From Phormidesmis priestleyi (lineage in GTDB: Bacteria; Cyanobacteriota; Cyanobacteriia; Phormidesmidales; Phormidesmidaceae): 9,651 bases of DNA. Shown here piece after piece: positions 1 to 6,457 of the stretch (its first letter is position 1; each line of letters starts with the position of its first letter). The notes beneath the pieces are model-generated. The model saw nothing but the letters and a program-made list of their open reading frames with translations. It had not been told where the DNA came from and made no database searches. The position numbers and the translations under genes are program-made. The stretch is taken from NCBI GenBank assembly GCA_003242115.1, contig QBMP01000174.1, positions 1 to 9,651 on the forward strand, written 5' to 3'.

Positions 1-1
1 T

Positions 2-118
2 CGAGTGGTCAGGTACTGACATCTCAACCCCCATCAGCTTAAACAACGATTCGACGAAGCCTTCTGTTTGCCGACCGGCCAACCGCATCACTGAGCCCAG
101 CGCATTGTCAGAGTGTGG
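2..118 (-). pseudogene. IS5-family transposase fragment (N-terminal region)
   Basis: Read on the minus strand, an open stretch of 39 codons encodes MRLAGRQTEGFVESLFKLMG followed by VEMSVPDHS, and runs off the window edge. The pattern of RQTEGF, a hydrophobic helix, LMG and then PDHS matches the conserved N-terminal part of IS5-group DDE transposases, where PDHS/T is usually followed by TLSRR. An in-frame TAA lies immediately before the first codon (119-121) and no good start codon precedes it. An ATG-initiated frame at 211-213 reads only 41 residues in another frame and stops at 88-90. I infer a truncated or frameshifted remnant; the catalytic DDE part would lie outside the window. The family assignment comes from remembered motif similarity, not a search. 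Confidence 0.55.
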
Positions 119-303
119 TTATAGCGGCTGTCTTCAAGCCGGTGATAGGGGGCGTCTGAGAGTGTCCTGTTGTGCCAGTAGGATTGAGCTTGCTGTTTGG
201 TGATAGGCTTCATTTCAATCACCAAACCCGATATTAATAACGTTCTAGTGAGGATTATTTTTTGGGGATGAGTTTTTAGGAAGAGAGTCGGCGGAGTCTG
301 CTG

Positions 304-347
304 GGTGCGATCGTCTCTAAGTCTGTCACCGCTGTTACGCCGCCGCC
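304..347 (+). repeat. 44-bp direct repeat, copy 1
   Basis: This block matches 681-724 at 42 of 44 positions. It starts GGTGCGATCG and ends GTTACGCCGCCGCC, with differences at the 11th base (T/C) and near the middle (C/G). It contains a mutated HIP1 core (GCGATCGT here, GCGATCGC in copy 2). The two copies are 377 bp apart in the same orientation. The sequence after each copy differs, although both are followed within about 30-60 bp by another AGCAGTGCGATCGC. It is probably a dispersed intergenic repeat of this genome. Confidence 0.7.
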
Positions 348-680
348 GTCAATGGTGACGCATAGATGCTGCCCTGCTTCAGCTACTCATGCAGCAGTGC
401 GATCGCTGCTAGTCCTTGGCAAGCGCCGCTATGACTTGAGCTGACGGCTTAGCGCGAGCTGAGAGCGATCGCGTATAAAGCAGTCCTGATTAGCTATGCG
501 ATGGCGCGGTCTGTTGGAAGCGAACTGATGCGCGGTATTGCTTGCAGAGGATTCATATTTTCGACTTGGCGAAACTGTGAATAGCTGAGCTGGTTTACTG
601 GTTATGCCCGGAGCCGCAAGCGGTATTTATCTGGGCTAGGGGATTGCTAGTAGTAATGCAGTACTTATCAGGGGCGTGAT

Positions 681-724
681 GGTGCGATCGCCTCTAAGTC
701 TGTCAGCGCTGTTACGCCGCCGCC
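681..724 (+). repeat. 44-bp direct repeat, copy 2
   Basis: This is the second copy of the repeat at 304-347, with two mismatches. It carries an intact GCGATCGC near its left end and the GCCGCCGCC run at its right end. No open frame or target-site duplication links the two copies. Confidence 0.7.
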
Positions 725-963
725 CTGGTTGAGTGACTGCTGAGTAATAGAGCAGTGCGATCGCCTTGCTGCTTTTCTCTGCCAGCAATGCCGCTTTTGC
801 TACGGAATCAGGCGGTGAAGCTAGTGGTAGGAGTTGAGTGAGTAGCCGTACAGAAACTTACGCCAAGGAAACGGTATCGCTTCAACCGATGCTTTTGTCC
901 CGCTTTATCCTGATAGCCGCATAGCTAATAGGCTAGAAGGTCTGCTTACACTTTTTATCTCTG

Positions 964-992
964 CTAAAAGCCATATAAAATAAGGCTTTTAG
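964..992. terminator. stem-loop, possible terminator of the CNNM-type gene
   Basis: CTAAAAGCC (964-972) and GGCTTTTAG (984-992) form a perfect 9-bp stem around an 11-nt AT-rich loop. It lies about 185 bp beyond the stop codon of the minus-strand gene ending at 1178. The T-run lies inside the stem rather than after it, so this is a weak intrinsic terminator at best and could equally be a processing hairpin. Confidence 0.3.
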
Positions 993-1177
993 ATTGATTG
1001 CCCACTAAACTGGACAGCTTAGCGATCCTTTCTGTACCAATACTCTTCGTACCCCTCATCACTTAGGGAAAGCCGAACTTATGGGTAATAGTCAGGGCAA
1101 AGCCGGAGGTCGCTTAACTCTCGATCCGCTCATTTCTGATGACTCTCGCAGAACCGTCCTTTAAACCCAATACCTCA

Positions 1178-2485
1178 TCAAGAGTCTGGCAGCAGAGCCA
1201 TGACCAACACCTTATCGACTCGGTGGCCATCCATATCCACCACCTCAAACCGCAGCCCGCCCCACTCAAAGGATTCACCCGATTGGGGAATGCAGCCCAG
1301 GGCGTGAACCACGAAGCCCCCTAAGGTGTGGAAGTTGCCGGTGGCCTCGTCGGGCAGTTTTTTTTGCTCGAAGCGATCTTTGAATTCGTGGATATCTAGA
1401 GCGCCATCCAGCAACCAGGAGCCGTCTTCCCGCTGGATGATCTGGGGTTCCTCCTGGTCTTCGAGGGAGGGCAAATCGCCGACGATCGCTTCCATCAGGT
1501 CGTTGAGAGTGACCAACCCCTCGATGCCGCCGTACTCATCGGTGACCAGGGCGATGTGGACGCCGGTCTGCTTAAACTGCTCGATCACCTTCAGGGCGCG
1601 AATCGTCTGGGAGAGGTAGAGGGGGGGCTGGGCAATGGCTTCTAGATCAATGGGTTGCCCAGCCAGTTGGGCCGACAGCAGATGGCAGCCTCGAATCACG
1701 CCGATGCAATCGTCGAGGCTGCCCTGGCCCACCGGGAAGCGCGAGTGGTTGCTGCCGCTGACCATTTGTAAGTTGTCGGCGATGGAAGCCTGGGTGTTGA
1801 GCCAGGTGATGTCGGTGCGGGGGGTCATCATGGCGCGAATGGGGCGATCGCCCAGGCGAAACACCCGCTCGATCATGGCCTGCTCGGACGCCTCGAACAT
1901 GCCCGACTCAGCCCCCTGACGAATCAGCACCTTGATTTCTTCCTCAGTGATGTCGGGCTCATTGGATGCCTGAATGCCCAGCAGCTTGAGCAGGGCATTG
2001 GTAGAAACGCTTAACAGGTATACCAGGGGGGCGGCCACCCGCGACAGGGCGCGCATGGGCGATGCTACCAGACAGGCCAGCTTTTCTGGACTATTGAGAG
2101 CAATGCGCTTGGGCACCAGTTCGCCAATCACCAGCGACAGATAGGTAATAGCCGATACCACAATAGCGACGCTGATCCCTTCACTGTACGGTTGCAGGGT
2201 CGGAATATCCTCAAAGAGGGGGCGTAGGCGCAGGGCGATGGTGGCCCCCCCTACGGCACCGCTGAGAATGCCGATCAGCGTGATGCCAATCTGCACCGTG
2301 GCCAAAAAGTTGTTGGGCGCATTGGCCAGCCGCAGCGCCTCTCGGGCCTTGCGATCGCCCCGTTCCACCAGCTGCTCTAGCCGCACCTTGCGGGCTGAGA
2401 CCACTGCAATCTCTGAGCCAGAGAATATGCCATTGGCCACAATGAGCACCAAAATCAACAAAATCTCAAGGGCAATCGAGGACAT
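1178..2485 (-). CDS. CNNM/CorC-HlyC family membrane protein (DUF21 + CBS pair), probable Mg2+/cation exporter
   Basis: The 435-residue product has the full architecture of the family often annotated as 'hemolysin family protein'. An N-terminal DUF21/CNNM membrane domain covers residues 1 to about 190. It has hydrophobic segments near 3-20, 60-88, 103-123 and 145-165, and the signature GELVPKRIAL at 121-130. A CBS pair follows at about 210-335, opening with MMTPRTDI (219-226) and containing DEYGG and GLVTLNDLMEAIVGD (316-337). A CorC_HlyC transporter-associated domain occupies about 350-430 (DGSWLLDG, GNFHTLGGFV). The length is normal for the family. Members characterised in bacteria such as MpfA and YfjD/CorC are linked to Mg2+ efflux or resistance, with the CBS pair binding nucleotide; that role is inferred here. 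The start opens directly into the first membrane helix (MSSIALEILLILVLIVANG). The gene is monocistronic, with a MITE-like element 58 bp upstream of its start. Confidence 0.92.
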   Translation of the reverse strand: MSSIALEILLILVLIVANGIFSGSEIAVVSARKVRLEQLVERGDRKAREALRLANAPNNFLATVQIGITLIGILSGAVGGATIALRLRPLFEDIPTLQPYSEGISVAIVVSAITYLSLVIGELVPKRIALNSPEKLACLVASPMRALSRVAAPLVYLLSVSTNALLKLLGIQASNEPDITEEEIKVLIRQGAESGMFEASEQAMIERVFRLGDRPIRAMMTPRTDITWLNTQASIADNLQMVSGSNHSRFPVGQGSLDDCIGVIRGCHLLSAQLAGQPIDLEAIAQPPLYLSQTIRALKVIEQFKQTGVHIALVTDEYGGIEGLVTLNDLMEAIVGDLPSLEDQEEPQIIQREDGSWLLDGALDIHEFKDRFEQKKLPDEATGNFHTLGGFVVHALGCIPQSGESFEWGGLRFEVVDMDGHRVDKVLVMALLPDS

Positions 2486-2543
2486 GGCAGGCCATTAAAA
2501 ACAAGAATATATTGGCAGTTGAGAGTTTGTTGAAAATCCAACT

Positions 2544-2650
2544 TAGTGCAGCGTCAAGACTAAGAATGAGGGCTAACGATCTCTAAAATCCTTATATTTC
2601 AATGCTCTTGAAAGAGGGCAACCTTCAAATTAAGCTTTGACGCTGCACTA
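2544..2650. mobile_element. 107-bp MITE-like element with 14-bp terminal inverted repeats
   Basis: TAGTGCAGCGTCAA at 2544-2557 is the exact inverted copy of TTGACGCTGCACTA at 2637-2650. The element has no coding frame. Both ends begin or end in TA, so the outer TA pair could be the duplicated target dinucleotide typical of IS630/Tc1-mariner elements, leaving 12-bp inverted repeats. It sits upstream of the CNNM-type gene and could influence its transcription. Family assignment is inference. Confidence 0.6.
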
Positions 2651-3031
2651 GAGCATCAATCCGATCAATCCGTTGCAGGATCAGGACGTGGTTCAAGCAA
2701 GGCTAACACTTTTGATTGGGAATTAAAACCTCAAAGTCTGGTCAAATAGACTTCTGAAGGATCTATTCCTGACTCAGAGTGTCACCCTGGCGGAACCTGG
2801 GTTGAACCATGCCTAGAAATTTACCAGAGCAGTAGGTTAGACCACCAACGACCATTGTCTAACTTAGGCTGCGAGTGTTACCCAAAATCGGCGGTTTTTA
2901 AACCACGCCCATACCCCTTTCCTTTCCACCTCTCACAACTGACCAGATCAGCGCCATCAAAGGACTAATACATCTGTTGACGTGTTCTCCGGACTGAAGT
3001 CAAAGAGATTCTAAAGCTAAGCAAACAGCTG
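2651..3031. other. gene-free stretch between convergent element and PAP-like gene
   Basis: About 380 bp without a credible frame on either strand. It contains one stem-loop (2833-2866) and otherwise no repeat or RNA gene that I can recognise. It is downstream of the minus-strand PAP/fibrillin-like gene and upstream of the minus-strand CNNM-type gene, so it may hold the terminator of the first and distal promoter sequence of the second. Confidence 0.55.
2833..2866. other. stem-loop
   Basis: GTTAGAC (2836-2842) pairs with GTCTAAC (2857-2863) around a 14-nt loop. The stem extends outward by a G-T wobble and two further pairs (2833-2835 with 2864-2866). No T-tract follows on either strand. It is about 165 bp past the stop codon of the PAP-like gene; it could be an RNA-processing hairpin or an operator. 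Confidence 0.35.
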
Positions 3032-3835
3032 TCATGTTTCGCTCAATCGCATCGCTACGGTGTATGAAGGACGCTGGGATTTTTCGCGTTGGGTTTTAAC
3101 CAGACGAAATTCCTGGTCAATATACAGGTTATTCAATCGAGGTCTCGCTTTGGCTATTTGTTGATACTGCTTAGTCGTAACGCGATTAGTCCGTTGGGTT
3201 GACGAAGAAGCTTGCTGTTGAGGTTTAGGTGTCATCTGGTGTTTAACGACAGCTTTATTGAACCAAGCTTGAGCAGTTTCAGCATTGAACGAAATAGAGC
3301 CTAAGCGCAGAGACTGTTGGATAGAAACATTTTGAATGTCCCAATATTCCTGACCCGTTTGGTCGGGTGCGAGTGGATGAGCCGATTCTCCAGCAGCTTG
3401 AGTTTGAACAGAATAGCTCTGCATAATCATCAAATCGTAACTGAGCAACCAGCGGGAGAGCCAACTCAGAACCTGACTCTTGCGCCCAGGTTTATACCGG
3501 GCTAGATTGGCATAGTAGCCGTTATCGTCAAAGATCTGGTATGACTCATGATGGACTCGTCCTGGCAAAATGTCTTGAAAGGGATTGGTAGACCAAACCG
3601 GAAACCAAACTCCTTTCAAAAGCGGAATCTGTTGACTCAACTCAGTCGTAGGATTACGTTTTTTTAGCTCGTTGAACAGTGGCATTAAAGTTTCGTTTGC
3701 AAACCGGACTTTTTGAGCCATCGGATCTGCATCTCGTGCTTCTACCTGTTTCAACAAGCTAGACTTCAAGCTGGAGGTATCCGCCTTGGCGATGGCGGCA
3801 GGCTCAAATGGGGATTCTAATAAAGCTGAGTCCAT
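3032..3835 (-). CDS. PAP/fibrillin-like protein
   Basis: The gene encodes 267 residues. The recognisable core lies at about residues 70-120, with PLLKGVWFPVWSTNPFQDIL at 71-90, then PGRVHHESYQIF and DNGYYANLARY. The 'leave a nutrient-lipid strand, GxW, then Y and F in beta strands' layout resembles the lipocalin-like start of PAP/fibrillin (plastoglobulin) proteins found in cyanobacteria and plastids, where they bind lipids or isoprenoids at thylakoids or lipid globules. Residues 20-65 look helical. Residues 200-225 form a Gln/Ser/Thr-rich linker, and the last 40 residues are basic. No signal peptide or membrane helix is visible. A GGAGG lies 12 nt upstream of the ATG, rather far for a ribosome site, and no better start exists. 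The family assignment is by motif memory only; an uncharacterised cyanobacterial protein is the alternative. Confidence 0.6.
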   Translation of the reverse strand: MDSALLESPFEPAAIAKADTSSLKSSLLKQVEARDADPMAQKVRFANETLMPLFNELKKRNPTTELSQQIPLLKGVWFPVWSTNPFQDILPGRVHHESYQIFDDNGYYANLARYKPGRKSQVLSWLSRWLLSYDLMIMQSYSVQTQAAGESAHPLAPDQTGQEYWDIQNVSIQQSLRLGSISFNAETAQAWFNKAVVKHQMTPKPQQQASSSTQRTNRVTTKQYQQIAKARPRLNNLYIDQEFRLVKTQREKSQRPSYTVAMRLSET

Positions 3836-3959
3836 CTTTAAGTCTAGCCTCCGAACGAAAATTCCGACATGCTCTGCTTTTATCTAGGATGATAACAGAA
3901 TCTTTGTGGTGCCAGAGCTAGCCTGTGAACCGTAGTTCTCTTTCGCTCTCGAAAGATCC

Positions 3960-4375
3960 TTACCAAGTGCGGTAGCCCCGTTTCGCCCGTCGCTTCTCAA
4001 CCGCCTCAAATATCGCTATGCCTTCTTCGTAGAGATCGCCACTTCCTCGCGACACTGCCTCTGCATCGCACTCACCCTTCCCCATTGCCGCAGCACGATC
4101 CACCGTCCAACCAAATCCTGTCTGACCTCACAGGAAGAGTGCCGACTGCTTCCATTTATCTAGCTGATACTCCCTTCCCAGTCCCTCACCTGCACCGACT
4201 CACCCAAACTTCCTGCGTCTGGTAAAAGCTGCTGCGCTGCTCCATTGGAAAGCCGCCGAGCAACGCCACAATCCACGCTCTATCAGCGGCATTCTCAACT
4301 GCTGCTGAATATCAACCAGTCGCTGCGGGGAGTCCATCTGCCCATCGGCGATCGCCTTCACCGAGTTCGATCCAT
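3960..4375 (-). pseudogene. decayed coding remnant of unknown family
   Basis: One minus-strand frame reads protein-like text interrupted by two TGA codons. From the right it gives SVKAIADGQMDSPQRLVDIQ, then a stop near 4200. A stretch with YQLDKWKQSALFL follows, then a second stop. Last comes VDRAAAMGKGECDAEAVSRG with EEGIAIFEAVEKRRAKRGYR, ending in a TAA at 3960-3962. A neighbouring frame over about 4190-4280 also reads plausibly (AWIVALLGGFPMEQRSSFYQ), which suggests at least one frameshift as well. I do not recognise the family. A MITE-like element at 4388-4491 lies exactly where the 5' end would be, so insertion may have disabled the gene. Chance open text cannot be excluded. Confidence 0.3.
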
Positions 4376-4387
4376 TAGTGAGGACTT

Positions 4388-4491
4388 TAGGGACTGCGCA
4401 AAAATAACTTGAACTATCGCAATTGCTGAACATGGAACATTTGATGGCTCCATATCGGAAAACGTTCAGGTTATTTTTGCATGACTCCCTA
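4388..4491. mobile_element. 104-bp MITE-like element with imperfect ~27-bp terminal inverted repeats
   Basis: The left end (4389-4414) reads AGGGACTGCGCAAAAATAAC then TTGAAC. The inverted right end (4490 back to 4464) reads AGGGAGTCATGCAAAAATAA then CCTGAAC, so the arms match over CAAAAATAACYTGAAC and AGGGA. About 49 bp of non-coding sequence separates the arms. Outer bases are T at 4388 and A at 4491, giving TA-like borders. Size and structure fit a non-autonomous insertion element. The parent family is not recognised. Confidence 0.6.
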
Positions 4492-4589
4492 GAGGCTGAG
4501 TCTAGGGTAGGGTCAGTGAGATCAGAGATCGCTTAAAAGAGCGTATTGCGGGCATAGGGATTAGCAGAGCGATCGCTCCTCCGGCTTTA

Positions 4590-4817
4590 TCAATCAGTGA
4601 GGCTGACCAAGACCTCGCCATAGAAAGTTTTCTGAGTGAATTGCCAGCGCTCATGCCCGAGGAGGAGCCCAAGAAAGAGTGCCCCTGGCGAGAGGCCAGT
4701 TTTTTCCCTAAGCTTCCCAAAGGTAGCAGACCCGTGTTCACATTCAAGCGCGGCATGAATGCGTTGAATCCAGCGAGTGGGATCTTCTTGATGCGCGACA
4801 GAGATAGCCTCTTCCAT
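4590..4817 (-). CDS. small hypothetical protein, 75 aa
   Basis: The product begins MEEAISVAHQEDPTRWIQRI, continues through a charged, helical middle (FGKLREKTGLSPGALFLGLL) and ends WQFTQKTFYGEVLVSLTD. The pattern of helix, 'LREKTGLSPGALFLGLLLG' helix-turn-helix and C-terminal beta strand with aromatic residues looks like a small winged-helix-type fold, but I do not recognise a named family. A weak AAGG lies about 11 nt upstream of the ATG. The frame reads as real protein rather than as a shadow, while the opposite-strand frame over 4641-4862 is low-quality. It is the first gene left of the octamer array and is transcribed away from it, so the array could supply or control its promoter. Confidence 0.5.
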   Translation of the reverse strand: MEEAISVAHQEDPTRWIQRIHAALECEHGSATFGKLREKTGLSPGALFLGLLLGHERWQFTQKTFYGEVLVSLTD

Positions 4818-5054
4818 CGAAATAATGGCCTTATTCAGCTTTACGATACAAAACTACAATAGAGCTCTACCGGGCCATTGAATAGACATCTTTCATAATG
4901 AGAATTGCTGGATAGGTAATTTACGCAGCGAAATGAGTAAACGAGATATGAACGCCACTCAACCAGCGTCAGGATGAGTACACGAGTATTCAATTTATCT
5001 GTTTACCCACTTACTCAACTATATGAAGTACGCGGTAGGACTCTTTCCCGTGCT

Positions 5055-5086
5055 CTTACCCGTTTACGCATTTATCCAAGTAAACA
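5055..5086 (+). repeat. four octamers in register (cluster 3)
   Basis: CTTACCCG, TTTACGCA, TTTATCCA and the inverted unit AGTAAACA follow each other without a gap, so the 8-bp period is exact over 32 bp. Such register would place RHH dimers at a regular angle along the helix. Confidence 0.7.
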
Positions 5087-5124
5087 TCTACCACCTTTTC
5101 ATGCTAACCAAGCCACCGATTATC

Positions 5125-5165
5125 TGAATAAATGAGTAAGCGATTTATTCAGGTAAATGAGTAAG
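5125..5165. repeat. octamer cluster with internal inverted and direct repeat (cluster 4)
   Basis: TGAATAAAT (5125-5133) and ATTTATTCA (5143-5151) form a 9-bp inverted repeat. AAATGAGTAAGC occurs twice (around 5131 and 5156), giving a direct repeat in the same 41 bp. Units here are mostly in the TGAGTAAA orientation, opposite to the clusters on either side. Confidence 0.6.
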
Positions 5166-5394
5166 CATATAGAACAATAGCCTTCCATTTCACCAGCGGG
5201 AATCGCTGTAACCCAGCATTCCCGACTATTCTAAGTAATAAAGCTATCCGTTTACGCAAATATCCAGGTAAACGAAATAGACAGGCTGTGTGAGTTTCTT
5301 GGGTAAACTGATTACTTATTTACCCGTTTATGCAGATCTGCAAGTCCCTAAACTGACTGTCATAAACGAGTTACCCGCTGCCCCGGATAGTTAA

Positions 5395-5426
5395 TTTACT
5401 CATTTACCCGATTACCTGTTTACTCA
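5395..5426 (+). repeat. four octamers in register (cluster 7)
   Basis: TTTACTCA, TTTACCCG, ATTACCTG and TTTACTCA are perfectly tandem. This is the cleanest run of the array, followed by a TTTTTT tract. It shows directly that the period is 8 bp and that the invariant core is TTAC. Confidence 0.75.
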
Positions 5427-5490
5427 TTTTTTCAAAGAAGGCGATACAGCCCGCCCAGCCTGCCGCTCCCGATCTCCCAATGAATGCAAT

Positions 5491-5517
5491 TGCGTAAACA
5501 ATTTACCCATTTACGCG
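5491..5517 (+). repeat. composite octamer block, copy A
   Basis: TGCGTAAA, a three-base spacer, TTTACCCA and TTTACGCG form a 27-bp block with one inverted and two direct units. It is nearly repeated at 5650-5676 (159 bp away) and its first unit recurs at 5741-5748. The common core is TGCGTAAACAATTTAC. Confidence 0.7.
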
Positions 5518-5649
5518 AATCAGTCAATTGGTATCGGTCGTTTTTAAGGTGCGGTTTAGGTTTGAATCGAGCGATCGCCCTCTTGTTTACTGCCTACCGG
5601 AGCAAAGGCCACCAAAGCTATCTAGTGCCCTTACCACTACCCATGTAAC

Positions 5650-5676
5650 TGCGTAAACAATTTACTCACTTATGCA
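5650..5676 (+). repeat. composite octamer block, copy B
   Basis: TGCGTAAA, CAA, TTTACTCA and CTTATGCA repeat the arrangement of 5491-5517 with transitions only. Flanking DNA between the two blocks is unrelated and unusually free of octamers, so the blocks look like discrete binding sites. Confidence 0.7.
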
Positions 5677-5798
5677 GATAGCGCCTCTATCCGCCGCCCC
5701 CATTCCTGGCGTGCTCCTGATGCCGAACATTTCGTTTGTCTGCGTAAACGGATAATTTAGCTACTCAAATAAACAAGTAAAATAACTATCTAAATTAA

Positions 5799-5816
5799 TG
5801 AGTAAACGAGTACTAT
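5799..5816 (+). promoter_or_regulatory. parF-like promoter -10 overlapped by octamer operator
   Basis: Inverted octamers TGAGTAAA (5799-5806) and CGAGTACT (5807-5814) run into a -10-like TACTAT (5811-5816), 45 nt before the ATG. No good -35 is visible 17 bp upstream. Overlap of operator and -10 would allow autorepression by the RHH protein, as known for ParG and omega-type proteins. This is inference from position. Confidence 0.5.
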
Positions 5817-5860
5817 AGACGAGAGCAATCAATATCCCCTCACTGTAGGAGCCTTTAAAG

Positions 5861-6457
5861 ATGATTGTGACAGTCGCAAGTTTTAAGGGCGGCGTGGGCA
5901 AAACGACGACGGCGTTCCACCTAGCAAAATTCTTTAGTTTGACCGAAGAGCCGACTCTATTAGTAGATGGCGATCCGAACCGCTCGTCTTTAAGCTGGGC
6001 AGATCGAGGCGAGTTACCGTTTGAGGTATGTGACTTCGATGCGATCGCGATGGCCGCGCGTAAAGCCGAACACATCATCATTGATACGAAAAGCTATCCC
6101 GATGCCCGCCAGCTAGAAGTGCTGGCTAAAGGCTGCGACTTGCTTATCCTGCCGACGACCGCCGACGCCCTGGCACTTGATGCGTTGGTCTCGACGATTA
6201 AAGCAGTGCGGCAGCTCAAAGCGGATTATTCTGTGCTGCTCACCAAGCTAGATAGTCGGGAGACGGGTAGCAATAAAGCTGCCCGTGAGCTGTTTGAAAG
6301 TCGCGATATTCCTATTTTCAAGCAATCGATCCGGCAATTATCTGCATTTAAGAAAGCAGCGCTGGCCGGAGTTGCGGTATGCGATGTGGCTGACCGGCGA
6401 GCTGGAGAAGCCTGGAATGAGTACAAGCTGTTAGGGAAGGAGATTCACGATGCCTAA
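5861..6457 (+). CDS. parA: ParA/ParF-type partition ATPase (type Ib, 198 aa)
   Basis: The product is a small P-loop ATPase that moves or positions DNA during segregation. The deviant Walker A box KGGVGKTT occupies residues 9-16, with signature lysine at 9. The A' segment LLVDGDPN is at 33-40, and the Walker B-like strand HIIIDTKSYPD at 71-81 has aspartate 75. DTKS departs from the usual DTPA. LLILPTTADALALDAL (about 94-109) is typical of this subfamily in cyanobacteria. There is no N-terminal helix-turn-helix, so transcription control must come from its partner; that and the 198-aa length place it with ParF-like type Ib proteins. AGGAG at 5847-5851 precedes the ATG by 9 nt. The stop codon overlaps the next gene's start by 8 bp, so the pair is translated together. 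Strong octamer clusters end about 45 nt upstream. Symbol is generic. Confidence 0.9.
   Translation: MIVTVASFKGGVGKTTTAFHLAKFFSLTEEPTLLVDGDPNRSSLSWADRGELPFEVCDFDAIAMAARKAEHIIIDTKSYPDARQLEVLAKGCDLLILPTTADALALDALVSTIKAVRQLKADYSVLLTKLDSRETGSNKAARELFESRDIPIFKQSIRQLSAFKKAALAGVAVCDVADRRAGEAWNEYKLLGKEIHDA

Larger units (their letters stand above)
122..1177. other. gene-free, HIP1-rich region with repeats
   Basis: No convincing coding frame is present between the transposase remnant and the CNNM-type gene. The stretch holds at least four GCGATCGC sites, one pair of 44-bp direct repeats (304-347 and 681-724) and one 9-bp hairpin (964-992). I see no RNA gene. The composition and the repeats look like old, degraded intergenic DNA of a filamentous cyanobacterium. 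Confidence 0.6.
4920..5814. repeat. octamer array, probable parH-like centromere/operator region (possible origin)
   Basis: This 0.9-kb gene-free region carries about 30 copies of a degenerate 8-bp unit, consensus TTTACYCR, in both orientations, many in exact 8-bp register. Examples on the plus strand are TTTACGCA 4920, TTTACCCA 5002, CTTACTCA 5010, CTTACCCG 5055, TTTACGCA 5063, TTTATCCA 5071, TTTACGCA 5251, ATTACTTA 5311, TTTACCCG 5319, TTTATGCA 5327, TTTACTCA 5395, TTTACCCG 5403, ATTACCTG 5411, TTTACTCA 5419, TTTACCCA 5502, TTTACGCG 5510, TTTACTCA 5661 and CTTATGCA 5669. Inverted units include TGAGTAAA 4934, TGAGTACA 4975, TGAATAAA 5125, TGAGTAAG 5133 and 5158, TGGGTAAA 5300, TGCGTAAA 5491, 5650 and 5741, and TGAGTAAA 5799. 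ParG of plasmid TP228 recognises ACTC boxes separated by 4 AT-rich bases, the same geometry. The array lies directly upstream of a parF/parG-like pair. Centromere and operator function is inferred; iterons of an unseen Rep protein are the alternative. Confidence 0.75.

Noticed and set aside
1139..2498. Plus-strand open frames across the transporter gene (for example 1326-1619, 1635-1919, 2238-2498)
   Set aside because: They are antisense to a well-conserved CNNM/CBS gene, lack domain content and have composition typical of shadow frames.
4641..4862. Plus-strand 73-residue frame
   Set aside because: It mirrors the better minus-strand frame 4590-4817 and has no recognisable features.
4920..5814. 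CRISPR-like array
   Set aside because: Repeats are only 8 bp, degenerate, in both orientations and often without spacers; no cas genes are present.
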